Assembly: GCA_034926865.1 (NCBI GenBank) | Contig: JAYFQP010000019.1 | Span: 62,001-126,000, forward strand | Source of the DNA: RGIG1902 sp034926865 | GTDB lineage: Bacteria; Bacillota; Clostridia; Oscillospirales; Butyricicoccaceae | Length of the DNA: 64,000 nucleotides | Direction of reading: 5' to 3' | Position numbers and translations under genes: made by a program | Notes under the pieces: generated by a model | The model's database searches: none | What the model was told of the DNA's origin: nothing | What the model saw: the letters and a program-made list of their open reading frames with translations, nothing else | Shown: piece by piece, positions 26,028 through 33,022 of the stretch | Position numbering within the stretch: position 1 is the stretch's first letter | Layout: each line of letters opens with the position of its first letter

Positions 26028-26452
26028 AGCTTTTCTCCTCCCTCGTCCGACTGTTTACGCAGTAACATTTGGTATATTAAGTAAGCACCTGCTGCCAGGA
26101 ACCCCTGTAATATACATCCGCCGTTGGTTTTCACTATGTAAATAATACTATCACAAGAAGATGTCGATATCAACTTAATTAAGGTAAATAAATCCTTTGA
26201 TATAAAAACCGCCGCACCCTTCAAAAGGCGCGGCGGAGATAAAATAAAGCTTAGCAGAAATACGCCCGAAGCGTCAGATTTCTGCATTACAATTTACATC
26301 AATTTGCCTAAAGTTCCTTACCAAGCTTAGAACCACAGCAAATCAACCAATCCTTCCAATACAATTTGTAATATCAAGCAGATAATATCCGAAAAGTATA
26401 TATATTCCGACCAATTGCGCCGATGCAAGCCCTCATTCCTGTTTTTGCGGCT
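26028..26452 (-). terminator. 425-base intergenic stretch with a minus-strand terminator at 26205-26236
   Basis: The stretch has no supported gene. It contains a GC-rich hairpin, CCGCCGC at 26209-26215 facing GCGGCGG at 26230-26236, followed on the minus strand by a short T run. It is placed to end the EamA-ProX-ATL transcript coming from the right. An 87-codon minus-strand open frame through this hairpin has no ribosome site and is considered spurious. The remainder should hold the promoter of the M20 gene. Confidence 0.7.
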
Positions 26453-26773
26453 TTAATTGCAGCCGTGACTGCCCATCATAAGCTGCATCTCGGCAGGGTA
26501 GATTTTACACTTTTCCATATCGACATAGCCGTCGATAACAAACGGTACTCCTTCTTTTTTAAGTATCATGACCTGAAGGGCGCCCGTAACTACCCTGCCG
26601 TCATTTTTCACTACCCTGTGCCAGGGATAATCGCTTGGGCAAAGCTTCATGGCAAACCCCACAAACCTTGCTTTTTTAGGGTCATCCAGCAGCTCCGCAA
26701 TATCGCGGTAACTCATTACCCTACCCGCAGGTATAAAAGAAACCACTTCATGAACTCTCTTGAAGAAACCCAT
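26453..26773 (-). CDS. Alkyltransferase-like protein (MGMT-fold DNA repair, PWHR motif)
   Basis: A 106-residue protein with the DNA-binding fold of O6-methylguanine-DNA methyltransferase (FFKRVHEVVSFIPAGRVMSY, then YRDIAELL and GFAMKLCP). The active-site block reads DYPWHRVV, so the alkyl-accepting Cys of PCHR is replaced by Trp. That is the hallmark of alkyltransferase-like (ATL) proteins, which bind alkylated guanine and hand the lesion to nucleotide excision repair. A longer in-frame start at 26806 exists, but GGGGAGG favours the ATG at 26773, 5 bases after the ProX stop. It is the last gene of the EamA-proX-ATL operon. Confidence 0.88.
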   Translation of the reverse strand: MGFFKRVHEVVSFIPAGRVMSYRDIAELLDDPKKARFVGFAMKLCPSDYPWHRVVKNDGRVVTGALQVMILKKEGVPFVIDGYVDMEKCKIYPAEMQLMMGSHGCN

Positions 26774-26778
26774 ATATT

Positions 26779-27282
26779 TTACGCCTCCCCTTTTATGTCT
26801 ATCCATACAGGGCTCACCCCAATACGGGGCAATACTTTATCAAATAAATCCGAAGTCTGCATAACAACGCTTTGGCTGTTCGAGCCGGGATGCATACAGA
26901 CTCTTTGGCTTTTTAATATGTCTCGATCAGCCACAAGGGTTATTTTATGCCCCGGGTCAAAGATAAGGCTAAGAGGATTTACAGCCCCAGGCGAAACCCC
27001 CAGCATCTGCTCAAGGATATCTTCCGAGCCAAAGGATAGCCTCGCCACTCCGAGAAGCTTTGAGACCTCCGCTGTCCTGAAAGGCTTATCTCCCACTATA
27101 AGCAAAAGGTAATACTGCGTCTTCTGCCGGTTTGACAAAAAGAGATTTCGGAAAAACCTCGCCCCAAGCTTTTTTTCAATAGGCTCAAGATCCTGCATTG
27201 TATGTACATCAGGATGTTCAACTTTTTCATACTTCACTCCCGCCATATCAAGCATATCAAATAACGGCCTGTTGTCAAACAT
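26779..27282 (-). CDS. Prolyl-tRNA editing protein, ProX/YbaK type
   Basis: A 167-residue stand-alone editing-domain protein of the YbaK/ProX family, which hydrolyses mischarged aminoacyl-tRNA(Pro), usually Ala-tRNA(Pro). The family pattern is visible in EHPDVHTMQDL near residue 20-30, AEVSKLLGVARLSFGSEDIL near 80-100 and GVSPGAVNPLSL near 105-116. In-frame codons upstream of 27282 lie inside the EamA gene; GGGGGAGAAAG supports the ATG at 27282, which overlaps the upstream stop by 8 bases. The role fits translation fidelity. The exact misacylated substrate is an inference from the family. Confidence 0.88.
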   Translation of the reverse strand: MFDNRPLFDMLDMAGVKYEKVEHPDVHTMQDLEPIEKKLGARFFRNLFLSNRQKTQYYLLLIVGDKPFRTAEVSKLLGVARLSFGSEDILEQMLGVSPGAVNPLSLIFDPGHKITLVADRDILKSQRVCMHPGSNSQSVVMQTSDLFDKVLPRIGVSPVWIDIKGEA

Positions 27283-28207
27283 TTTCTTTCTCCCCCTTAT
27301 CGGCTGTTCTCCCGCCGCCAAACTGAGCCAACATCACAGCAGCCATAATAAGGCCTCCGCCCGCAATTATAGAGAAGTTCCAGTTTTCAAGCCCGATCAA
27401 AATCGATATGACAGTGGCAAACAGGGCCTCCATAGTATAGATTACCGCGGCTTTGTTGGCATCCACATTGTGCTGGGCATATACTTGAAGCAGATTGGCA
27501 AGTATGGTGGAAATAAGCGCTGTAAAAACAATGGGCCAGAGCGACACTTTAAACTGTGGCATTGTGGTTGTGAAGAAACTGCCTGTCATAAGGCTCGCTG
27601 ACAATGCCCCAAGCCCTGTAAAGCCAAAGGACATAAAGGAAAGCAGCACAGGATCCATATATTCTCCCGCTATCGAGGTATATGTAAGCTGAAAAGCCCA
27701 CCCCACGGCGCTGAGCAAAGTAAGAGCATTTCCCAGATTAAGGTTCAGAATCTCTCCGGGACGCATATTTAATATATATATGCCCACAAGGCAAAGCCCT
27801 ACGGCAGCATAAATGTTTTTCTTAGGCTTTTGCTTCATCAAAAACCATGTGGTAAACGGGGCGAAAACGACATATGCCGTTGTGATAAAGCTGCTGTTGG
27901 AAGGCGTAGTTCTGCATATGCCCGCAGTCTGAAGCATCATTCCGCCAAAAAAAATACAGCCCATTATAAAGCCTGTCTTAAGCTCTTTTTTGCTTATGAT
28001 CTTTAGCTGCTTAAGAGAAAACGGCAGCAAAACCAAAGCCGCCAGAGTATATCGCAAAAACAGGTACATCTCGCTCGACATTCCTGTGTTCATGACAAGC
28101 TTTGTCCAGATAAACGACACGCTCCAGGCCAATGTCGTTATAAGAAGCAGGCCCTCATAATAAGCCCCTGTCTTTGCCTTTTTAATTTCCAAATCTCTTT
28201 CCCCCAT
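27275..28207 (-). CDS. EamA family (DMT superfamily) transporter
   Basis: A 310-residue membrane protein with ten predicted helices arranged as two EamA repeats, for example LLLITTLAWSVSFIWTKLVM near residues 20-39 and LSFMSFGFTGLGALSASLMT near 190. Family members export amino acids or other small metabolites; the substrate is not predictable here. The start at 28207 has no strong ribosome site, and a TTG a few codons in, after GGGGG, is an alternative. It is the first gene of a three-gene operon with ProX and ATL. Confidence 0.87.
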   Translation of the reverse strand: MGERDLEIKKAKTGAYYEGLLLITTLAWSVSFIWTKLVMNTGMSSEMYLFLRYTLAALVLLPFSLKQLKIISKKELKTGFIMGCIFFGGMMLQTAGICRTTPSNSSFITTAYVVFAPFTTWFLMKQKPKKNIYAAVGLCLVGIYILNMRPGEILNLNLGNALTLLSAVGWAFQLTYTSIAGEYMDPVLLSFMSFGFTGLGALSASLMTGSFFTTTMPQFKVSLWPIVFTALISTILANLLQVYAQHNVDANKAAVIYTMEALFATVISILIGLENWNFSIIAGGGLIMAAVMLAQFGGGRTADKGEKENV

Positions 28208-28234
28208 AGCAGCTTTATAATATCACAATTATAT

Positions 28235-28264
28235 AGTATAGCTTATTGATTTGCCGGCTGTCAA
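28235..28264 (-). promoter_or_regulatory. Sigma-A promoter of the EamA-proX-ATL operon
   Basis: On the minus strand, TTGACA (28264-28259) and TATACT (28240-28235) are separated by 18 bases and lie about 30 bases before the EamA start. Both boxes are close to consensus. Confidence 0.75.
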
Positions 28265-28361
28265 CACGCTCGTTCAAGTCTTCTGTGTCGCGTGGTCATA
28301 AACGGGCATATTATATAACAGGCGCCAGACAGGCGCTTAATATAAAGGTTTAGGTGAGCTT

Positions 28362-28604
28362 ATGTTTTGGAGAAGATCCTGCTGCCGCCGTCGCTGCTGT
28401 CGCTGCAATTGCTGCGGATGCCGCGGATGCAGCAACAACCTGAGCAGCACAGAGCCTCAGATAGAAACCGTTTGCTATTGTTCGAGGTATATCGATATTC
28501 CGATGACCACAATCTATGGCGAGGGATACACCGAGCTCGACTGCTGTATAGATACAAAAAGCATTCTTCAGGAGATTTCCGATACACTTAAGGAACTCGT
28601 ATAA
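28362..28604 (+). CDS. Small Cys-rich protein, not recognised
   Basis: An 80-residue open frame with 13 Cys. Nine are packed into residues 7-23 as doublets and singlets mixed with Arg (CCRRRCCRCNCCGCRGC). Residues 36-39 read VCYC and 60-62 DCC, and the C-terminal part looks like an ordinary folded segment (SILQEISDTLKELV). AGGTGAG lies just before the ATG, and a perfect terminator follows 45 bases after the stop, which supports it being a gene. Metal binding is an obvious possibility from the Cys density. It could also be a coat or envelope-type structural protein; no family was recognised. Two overlapping frames of similar length have no such support. Confidence 0.65.
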   Translation: MFWRRSCCRRRCCRCNCCGCRGCSNNLSSTEPQIETVCYCSRYIDIPMTTIYGEGYTELDCCIDTKSILQEISDTLKELV

Positions 28605-28648
28605 AGTTTCCTCCGGGGCACTGCCCCGGGTACATCCTCACCAACCAC

Positions 28649-28680
28649 AAAATGGCCGCCCAACTGGGCGGCCATTTTAT
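28649..28680. terminator. Perfect terminator hairpin after the Cys-rich gene
   Basis: AAAATGGCCGCCC at 28649-28661 pairs exactly with GGGCGGCCATTTT at 28666-28678 around an AACT loop. It can act in both directions, for the Cys-rich gene (+) and cardiolipin synthase (-). A smaller GGGGC/GCCCC hairpin lies at about 28615-28628. Confidence 0.9.
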
Positions 28681-28741
28681 ATTTACATTATTATATACCG
28701 ATCTAAAGAAAATAAGTTTATAAAAAATTAAGCTAAAGCAC

Positions 28742-30277
28742 TTACATCATCGGGGCAAACACCCTTAAAACAGCATAAAACACCTTTTTTATTCCTCTTA
28801 CCTTACAGCTTTCAAGCGTTATCGGGCGGCATTTCTCAAGCGTTTTAAGAAAATCCTCTTCGATATCCTTCACAACATCATGACGGTAAAACCACGCCGC
28901 ACACTCAAAATGGAGGTAGAGACTGCGGTAATCCATATTAATCGACCCCACAACCGCCGTTTCATCATCAGACACAAAAGATTTACTATGGATAAAACCG
29001 GGCATATACTCATAAAGCTTTATTCCTCGGCTTATAAGCTCGGAATAATAAGCTTTGGCCACCGCATGGGCATACCAGTGATCCGCCCTATGCGGCACTA
29101 TTATTTTTACGTCGACTCCGCTTTTGGCCGCCGTACCCAGAGCTGTTATCATCTCTCTGTCAATTATCATATACGGCGTAGTTATATGAACATAATCCCT
29201 CGCCTTTGAAAGAATATCGATATAAACTGTCTCCCCCACAAGCTCGTCGTCAAAAGGAGAATCACCATAAGGAATCACATATCCGTCCATAGGCTTTAGA
29301 TCATCATAAGCTGGCCTGAATGCCTCATAGTCCTCTACTCTTCGCTTAACAGATATCTGCCACAGCTCAAGAAACATGACCGTCAGGCTGAAAACCGCCT
29401 CGCCGCGAAGCATAACGGCCGTATCTTTCCAGTGCCCGTACGGAGCCGTCAAATTGACATACTCGTCTGAAAGATTAATTCCGCCTATAAAGCCTACCTT
29501 GCCGTCAACGATCAGAATTTTACGGTGATCCCGGTTGTTCTGTATGGTCGACAGCAGAGGACGGAACGGGTTGAATATCTGACACCGTATCCCCATTTGG
29601 CGAAGCTTACGCGGATAATTATACGGAAGGCAGGTAAGGCATCCCATGCCATCATACATAAGGCGTACATCAACTCCCTGGGCGGCTTTGCGCTTGAGAA
29701 CATCAAGTATGCTCTGCCACATCTCGCCTTCGCCTATTATAAAATACTCAAGGAAAATATACTTTTCGGCCTTTTCCATCTCTTCAAGCATGGCTTTCCA
29801 CGTTTCCTCGCCGAGAGAATAATAAACCGCCTCGGTATTTTTGAAAACAGGAACATCTGCATAATCGTTCATATACCTTATAAAATTATACTTCTGCCTG
29901 TCTATGGCCCCGATCTCGTCTAGAACAGTTAAATCCTGCTTTATATAGGGCGAGCTTTCCCTCCGCATCCGTTTAAGTTCCTTATTGAATATCATAGGAA
30001 GCTTCTGCCCCTGAATGAACAGATATAAAAGCGTGCCCAATATCGGGAAAACGCTTATCTGGATTATCCAAGCCAATTTTGATTCCGAGTTGCCTTTCCC
30101 GTTTATAATATAAATCATAACAAAAATGCTGACGGCTCTCAAAATGCCGTTCAAGACAACAAAATGTTCATCTTCGGTTATCTTTAAAGCGGACGTGAAC
30201 AGAAAAGCTATCTGAAGCACAAGCAAAATAATAATAATACTTGTTTGTCCAAACATAAGCTTCAGTATCTTTTTCAT
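28742..30277 (-). CDS. cls: Cardiolipin synthase
   Basis: A 511-residue phospholipase D superfamily enzyme that joins two phosphatidylglycerols into cardiolipin at the membrane. Two N-terminal membrane segments (about residues 8-28 and 35-55) precede the two HKD motifs: HRKILIVDGKVGFIGG near 255 and HSKSFVSDDETAVVGSIN near 435. The conserved PYNYPRKLRQMGIRCQIFNP-like block lies between the catalytic halves. GTG or ATG at 30292 is in frame, but AGGGGG points to the ATG at 30277. The length is typical. It is monocistronic. Confidence 0.93.
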   Translation of the reverse strand: MKKILKLMFGQTSIIIILLVLQIAFLFTSALKITEDEHFVVLNGILRAVSIFVMIYIINGKGNSESKLAWIIQISVFPILGTLLYLFIQGQKLPMIFNKELKRMRRESSPYIKQDLTVLDEIGAIDRQKYNFIRYMNDYADVPVFKNTEAVYYSLGEETWKAMLEEMEKAEKYIFLEYFIIGEGEMWQSILDVLKRKAAQGVDVRLMYDGMGCLTCLPYNYPRKLRQMGIRCQIFNPFRPLLSTIQNNRDHRKILIVDGKVGFIGGINLSDEYVNLTAPYGHWKDTAVMLRGEAVFSLTVMFLELWQISVKRRVEDYEAFRPAYDDLKPMDGYVIPYGDSPFDDELVGETVYIDILSKARDYVHITTPYMIIDREMITALGTAAKSGVDVKIIVPHRADHWYAHAVAKAYYSELISRGIKLYEYMPGFIHSKSFVSDDETAVVGSINMDYRSLYLHFECAAWFYRHDVVKDIEEDFLKTLEKCRPITLESCKVRGIKKVFYAVLRVFAPMM

Positions 30278-30344
30278 ATTTCGCCCCCTCATTTGCCTTA
30301 TTTATGCCAATATACCGCGTTTTTCTTTACCGGTCAACCTCTAT

Positions 30345-30376
30345 AAAAGAAAAAAGACCGCATAAGCGGTTTTTGA
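30345..30376 (-). terminator. Terminator downstream of the 30-residue micro-gene
   Basis: ACCGC at 30357-30361 and GCGGT at 30366-30370 form a short stem with an ATAA loop, followed on the minus strand by a run of T interrupted by single bases. It lies 8 bases after the micro-gene stop codon. Confidence 0.75.
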
Positions 30377-30383
30377 TTCTTTG

Positions 30384-30476
30384 CTATCTCTCGCTGACGT
30401 AGTAGATTTCATCACGGAAAATAAGCTCATCTACATCCTCGATGCTCACTGCGATCTTCTTGTTGTCCTTTAACAT
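30384..30476 (-). CDS. 30-residue acidic micro-protein, not recognised
   Basis: A minus-strand frame of 30 codons reading MLKDNKKIAVSIEDVDEL and ending IYYVSER. Support comes from a very strong ribosome site (AAAGGAGGAG ending a few bases before the ATG) and from a dedicated terminator directly after the stop. The upstream region carries the palindrome ACACTAGTGT at 30538-30547 within AT-rich promoter-like sequence. No membrane segment or Cys is present. It could be a free regulatory peptide or a leader. It is separated from the 6S-like RNA further upstream by that RNA's terminator, so it must have its own promoter. Confidence 0.6.
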   Translation of the reverse strand: MLKDNKKIAVSIEDVDELIFRDEIYYVSER

Positions 30477-30593
30477 AAGCTCCTCCTTTCTCCAATATTT
30501 CTGCATCAAATTATCTTATGCCTTTTAAAATACTATAACACTAGTGTATGCAGTAATATACAAATGTTTCATGAAATTTTTGTATATTCTTTG

Positions 30594-30634
30594 TAAAAAA
30601 AGCTCAAGCGCCACAAAAGGGCGCTTGAGCTTTT
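30594..30634 (-). terminator. Strong terminator of the 6S-like RNA
   Basis: AGCTCAAGCGCC at 30601-30612 and its exact complement at 30620-30631 form a 12-base-pair stem. On the minus strand it is followed by seven T. It directly adjoins the 3' side of the structured RNA at 30635-30831. Confidence 0.92.
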
Positions 30635-30831
30635 AAATCCATGCTCCCAAAGCAGGAATGCGGACTTTAAGTTAACCCGCTTATCGCAGGTGGGTCTGCT
30701 GTTCTTCCTTTAAACGGCTCCCAACTTCCTTAACGGGAGGTCTGCCATCGGGGAAGAAACTCCGCAATCCCTTTTAACACTTTGCGGTTAAATAAAGTGT
30801 GCCGCATCCCAGCTTCGGGAGCATTGGATTT
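30635..30831 (-). ncRNA. ssrS: Structured small RNA, probable 6S RNA
   Basis: A 197-base minus-strand RNA with no coding frame. Its two ends form a long closing helix: GGATTT/AAATCC, then GGGAGCAT/ATGCTCCC side by side, then further paired blocks around GCGG and CCGC. The middle opens into a large internal region with a hairpin (ACACTTT facing AAAGTGT) on the 5' side and a small GC hairpin on the 3' side. An apical stem (TTCTTCC facing GGAAGAA, enclosing CTCCC facing GGGAG) closes it. TATAAT at 30845-30840 lies 8 bases before the 5' end and a strong terminator follows. Length and shape fit 6S RNA, which mimics an open promoter and holds sigma-A RNA polymerase. Identification is by architecture, not by alignment. 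Confidence 0.68.
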
Positions 30832-30883
30832 CTGTTATAATTATATGCTGTAGCACATATTATAATTCATTGAGCTTTATAAA

Positions 30884-31207
30884 TCAATAGCCATCTTTTT
30901 CCGTATCGACTTCTTCTACTTCCTCGATTTCTTCTTCCTCTTCAGACTCTTCAAGCCTCTCGGAAAAGATCTGGTACATTTCATTATACTCATCTTCATC
31001 TTCAAGGGTTGCAAGAACTTCTTCACCGTTTTCCAGCTCAAGCTTCATTATAATAAGTTCGTAGCTGTCATCGATATTCATATCGACGGGAATAAAGGCA
31101 AAATATGTTCCTCCGTTATACTCCACAGTATCAAGATGCTCTACTTCAAGATCATTTCCGTCCTCGTCCTGCAGCGTCATTATATCTCTGTCAAAAAACT
31201 CATCCAT
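30884..31207 (-). CDS. DUF1292 family protein
   Basis: A 107-residue acidic protein of the DUF1292 family. The core reads IMTLQDEDGNDLEVEHLDTV near residues 9-28, then GGTYFAFIPVD and a second half with LELENGEEVLATLEDEDE. The last 25 residues are almost entirely Glu, Val and Ile. Its function is unknown; in Clostridia such genes often lie by the Holliday-junction resolvase RuvX or ribosomal genes. An in-frame ATG at 31222 is listed as possible, but GGAGG at 31220-31216 is correctly spaced for the ATG at 31207. Confidence 0.85.
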   Translation of the reverse strand: MDEFFDRDIMTLQDEDGNDLEVEHLDTVEYNGGTYFAFIPVDMNIDDSYELIIMKLELENGEEVLATLEDEDEYNEMYQIFSERLEESEEEEEIEEVEEVDTEKDGY

Positions 31208-31366
31208 GGTCATATCCTCCATCTTTTACTTTTTCTCCTGGGCTTTGCTGTTTGCCCGGAATATTTTAATGCTTTGCTATTGACCCCATCGCATCATAAG
31301 GTTATTATAACAAAGAGCTTTGCAAAAACAATATGATTTTGCCGCAATTTTAAATTTTTTAATCTG

Positions 31367-31395
31367 TTGACATTCGGGCAATATACTGATATACT
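31367..31395 (+). promoter_or_regulatory. Promoter of the infC-rpmI-rplT operon
   Basis: TTGACA at 31367-31372 and TATACT at 31390-31395 are separated by 17 bases, a near-perfect sigma-A promoter. The expected start site near 31402 leaves a leader of about 150 bases before infC. Confidence 0.88.
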
Positions 31396-31401
31396 GTTTT
31401 G

Positions 31402-31555
31402 GTAAAAGAAAGCAGGATTATACCATCCTCACCTCAATTATAAAAGAAGAGGTCAACATCGTATCTGCCATGGGGGTTTTGGCTCCTTTGTGCTTTGCAT
31501 GTTTGTAAGGACGGTATTCTGCCGTCCTTTTTAATATTTTGGGAGGTGTTTCAGC
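31402..31555 (+). promoter_or_regulatory. Long leader with attenuator hairpin (L20-leader-like) before infC
   Basis: The 150-base leader ends with a terminator hairpin, AAGGACGG at 31507-31514 and CCGTCCTT at 31522-31529 followed by a T run, placed only 8 bases before the infC ribosome site. In Bacillus, L20 binding to such a leader causes early termination and balances the operon. The position and hairpin support the same control here. Pairing of the upstream half of the leader was not fully worked out. Confidence 0.75.
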
Positions 31556-32074
31556 ATTAGCACACAAGAGCATCAGATCAACGAAGAAATTACCGATAAG
31601 GAAGTCAGGCTTATAGATGTAGACGGCTCCCAGTTGGGTGTCGTTACTAACCAGCGCGCCATTGAGGTTTCGCTTGAAAGGGGACTGGATCTTGTAAAAA
31701 TCGCCCCGAAAGCCGAACCTCCTGTCTGTCGCGTTATGGACTATGGCAAATTCCGCTTCGAACAGGCCAAGAAGGAAAAAGAGGCCAAGAAAAATCAGAA
31801 GGTCGTCGAAATAAAGGAAGTTCGCCTTTCGGCAAAGATCGATACCCATGACTTTGAAACCAAAATCAAAGCTGCTCAGAAATTCCTTTTGGGCGGCGAT
31901 AAGGTAAAGGCTTCGATCCGATTCAGAGGCAGGGAAATGGCCCATACAAATATCGGTCTTGACGTACTCAACCGCTTCGCAGAAGCGTGCTCTTCTGTAA
32001 GTATCGTCGAAAAGGCGCCCAAGCTTGAGGGCCGTCAGATGCTGATGTTTTTAGCCCCTGAAAAGAAAAAGTAA
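31556..32074 (+). CDS. infC: Translation initiation factor IF-3 (ATT start)
   Basis: A 172-residue IF-3, which binds the 30S subunit and proofreads start-codon choice. The N-terminal domain begins ISTQEHQINEEITDKEVRLI, continues through LDLVKIAPKAEPPVCRVMDY, and leads into the linker rich in Lys; the C-terminal domain includes VKASIRFRGREMAHTNIG. An ATG-, GTG- or TTG-only search would start at an internal GTG (31634) and lose 26 conserved residues. The frame stays open back to the ATT at 31556, which has GGGAGGTG 7 bases before it. An AUU start is the known basis of IF-3 autoregulation in other bacteria. Confidence 0.93.
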   Translation: MSTQEHQINEEITDKEVRLIDVDGSQLGVVTNQRAIEVSLERGLDLVKIAPKAEPPVCRVMDYGKFRFEQAKKEKEAKKNQKVVEIKEVRLSAKIDTHDFETKIKAAQKFLLGGDKVKASIRFRGREMAHTNIGLDVLNRFAEACSSVSIVEKAPKLEGRQMLMFLAPEKKK

Positions 32075-32103
32075 ACAAGCCCCCAACAGAGAGGAGAAAA
32101 ATT

Positions 32104-32304
32104 ATGCCCAAAATAAAGACACACAGCGGCGCAAAGAAAAGATTTTCCCTTACTAAGACAGGAAAAGTAAAGCGTGCATCAACAAACAGAGGTCACGATA
32201 TCAAAGGCTGCAAGTCACCAAAGAGAAAGCGCCAACTGCGTAAGGGCGCGTATGCTGGCCCGAGCATAGCTCCCCAGATCAAGCGTCTTATTCCCTATAA
32301 ATAA
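32104..32304 (+). CDS. rpmI: 50S ribosomal protein L35
   Basis: A 66-residue basic protein with the L35 pattern: MPKIKTHSGAKKRFSLTKTG at the start, then KVKRASTNRGHDIKGCKSPK-like text and the end RQLRKGAYAGPSIAPQIKRL in part. The length is normal. GAGAGGAG precedes the ATG. It is the second gene of infC-rpmI-rplT, 29 bases after infC, and is expected to share the L20-controlled leader. Confidence 0.98.
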   Translation: MPKIKTHSGAKKRFSLTKTGKVKRASTNRGHDIKGCKSPKRKRQLRKGAYAGPSIAPQIKRLIPYK

Positions 32305-32334
32305 ACCCCCTGATAACGAAAGGAATGGTCATAT

Positions 32335-32688
32335 ATGGCAAGAGTTAAAGGCGCAATGATGACGCGCAAAAGAAGAAAGAAAATAATCAAACTGGCCAAA
32401 GGTTACTGGGGTTCCAAAAAGAACCATTACAAACTGGCCAACCAGCAGGTAATGAAGTCTCTCAGCTATGCCTTTGTCGGAAGAAAGCTCAAAAAGCGTG
32501 ACTTCAGAAGGCTGTGGATTTCCAGAATCTCCGCCGCATGCAAGATGAATGACATAAATTACTCCCGTTTCATGAACGGCCTCAAAAGATGCGGCATCGA
32601 TCTCAACCGCAAAATGCTCTCCGAGATCGCCATTGCCGACAAGGAAGGCTTTGCTGCCCTTGTTTCCAAGGCTAAGGCTGCTCTTTAA
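32335..32688 (+). CDS. rplT: 50S ribosomal protein L20
   Basis: A 117-residue L20, an early assembly protein of the large subunit and the likely repressor of this operon. It begins ARVKGAMMTRKRRKKIIKLA and contains GYWGSKKNHYKLANQQVMKS and RDFRRLWISRISAACKMND, all typical. GAAAGGAATGG precedes the ATG. A terminator hairpin follows 12 bases after the stop. Confidence 0.98.
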   Translation: MARVKGAMMTRKRRKKIIKLAKGYWGSKKNHYKLANQQVMKSLSYAFVGRKLKKRDFRRLWISRISAACKMNDINYSRFMNGLKRCGIDLNRKMLSEIAIADKEGFAALVSKAKAAL

Positions 32689-32700
32689 TCAAGGAGCTTT

Positions 32701-32727
32701 AAGGCGCTGCTTTTGCGGCGCTTTTGT
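32701..32727 (+). terminator. Terminator of the infC operon
   Basis: AAGGCGCTGC pairs with GCGGCGCTTTT (one G-T wobble) around a TTTT loop. It starts 12 bases after the rplT stop. Confidence 0.8.
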
Positions 32728-32760
32728 TTAATCTTTTTTTGTAAGAAGACAGGAGATAAA

Positions 32761-32973
32761 ATGAGCAAGAAAAAAATTATAAATATCATGACGATCATGA
32801 CTATTACAGCAACTGTGCTTGCTTCCATTTCAGGCGTCACGATGATAGCAAACGCCTCTTGGATAAACATCCTCTCTACAGTTTGCTCCCTTACCTGCGC
32901 ATTTATCGCCATGGTGCAGCTTCTGCTTATAAAAGAAGCCTACAAGGGTTATAAAGACCCCAATGACGAATAA
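32761..32973 (+). CDS. Small two-helix membrane protein, not recognised
   Basis: A 70-residue protein with a basic start (MSKKKIINIM), a first hydrophobic segment at about residues 10-30 and a second at about 33-56 (ILSTVCSLTCAFIAMVQLLL), ending in the polar tail KEAYKGYKDPNDE. CAGGAGA lies 6 bases before the ATG at 32761; the frame is open further upstream but lacks a better site. A terminator follows directly. No family was recognised. It could be a single-gene transcript or read-through product of the ribosomal operon. Confidence 0.7.
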   Translation: MSKKKIINIMTIMTITATVLASISGVTMIANASWINILSTVCSLTCAFIAMVQLLLIKEAYKGYKDPNDE

Positions 32974-32991
32974 AATCACTATATATTGTAT

Positions 32992-33022
32992 AACCGGGTG
33001 GCTTAATGCTGCCCGGTTTTTT
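32992..33022 (+). terminator. Terminator after the small membrane protein
   Basis: AACCGGG at 32992-32998 pairs with CCCGGTT at 33012-33018, with inner GGC/GCT pairing and a T run. It lies 19 bases after the stop. Confidence 0.85.

Noticed and set aside
26423..27112. A 229-codon plus-strand frame over the ATL and ProX genes
   Set aside because: It is antisense to two recognised proteins and has no family match by eye or ribosome site.
28360..28591. Two other open frames overlapping the Cys-rich gene
   Set aside because: One is antisense and one is shifted. Neither has the AGGTGAG site in the right place, and their Cys or Arg clusters come from the same repeated codons.
31634..32074. The shorter infC frame beginning at the internal GTG
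   Set aside because: It drops conserved N-terminal IF-3 sequence. The ATT at 31556 has the ribosome site and keeps the full domain.
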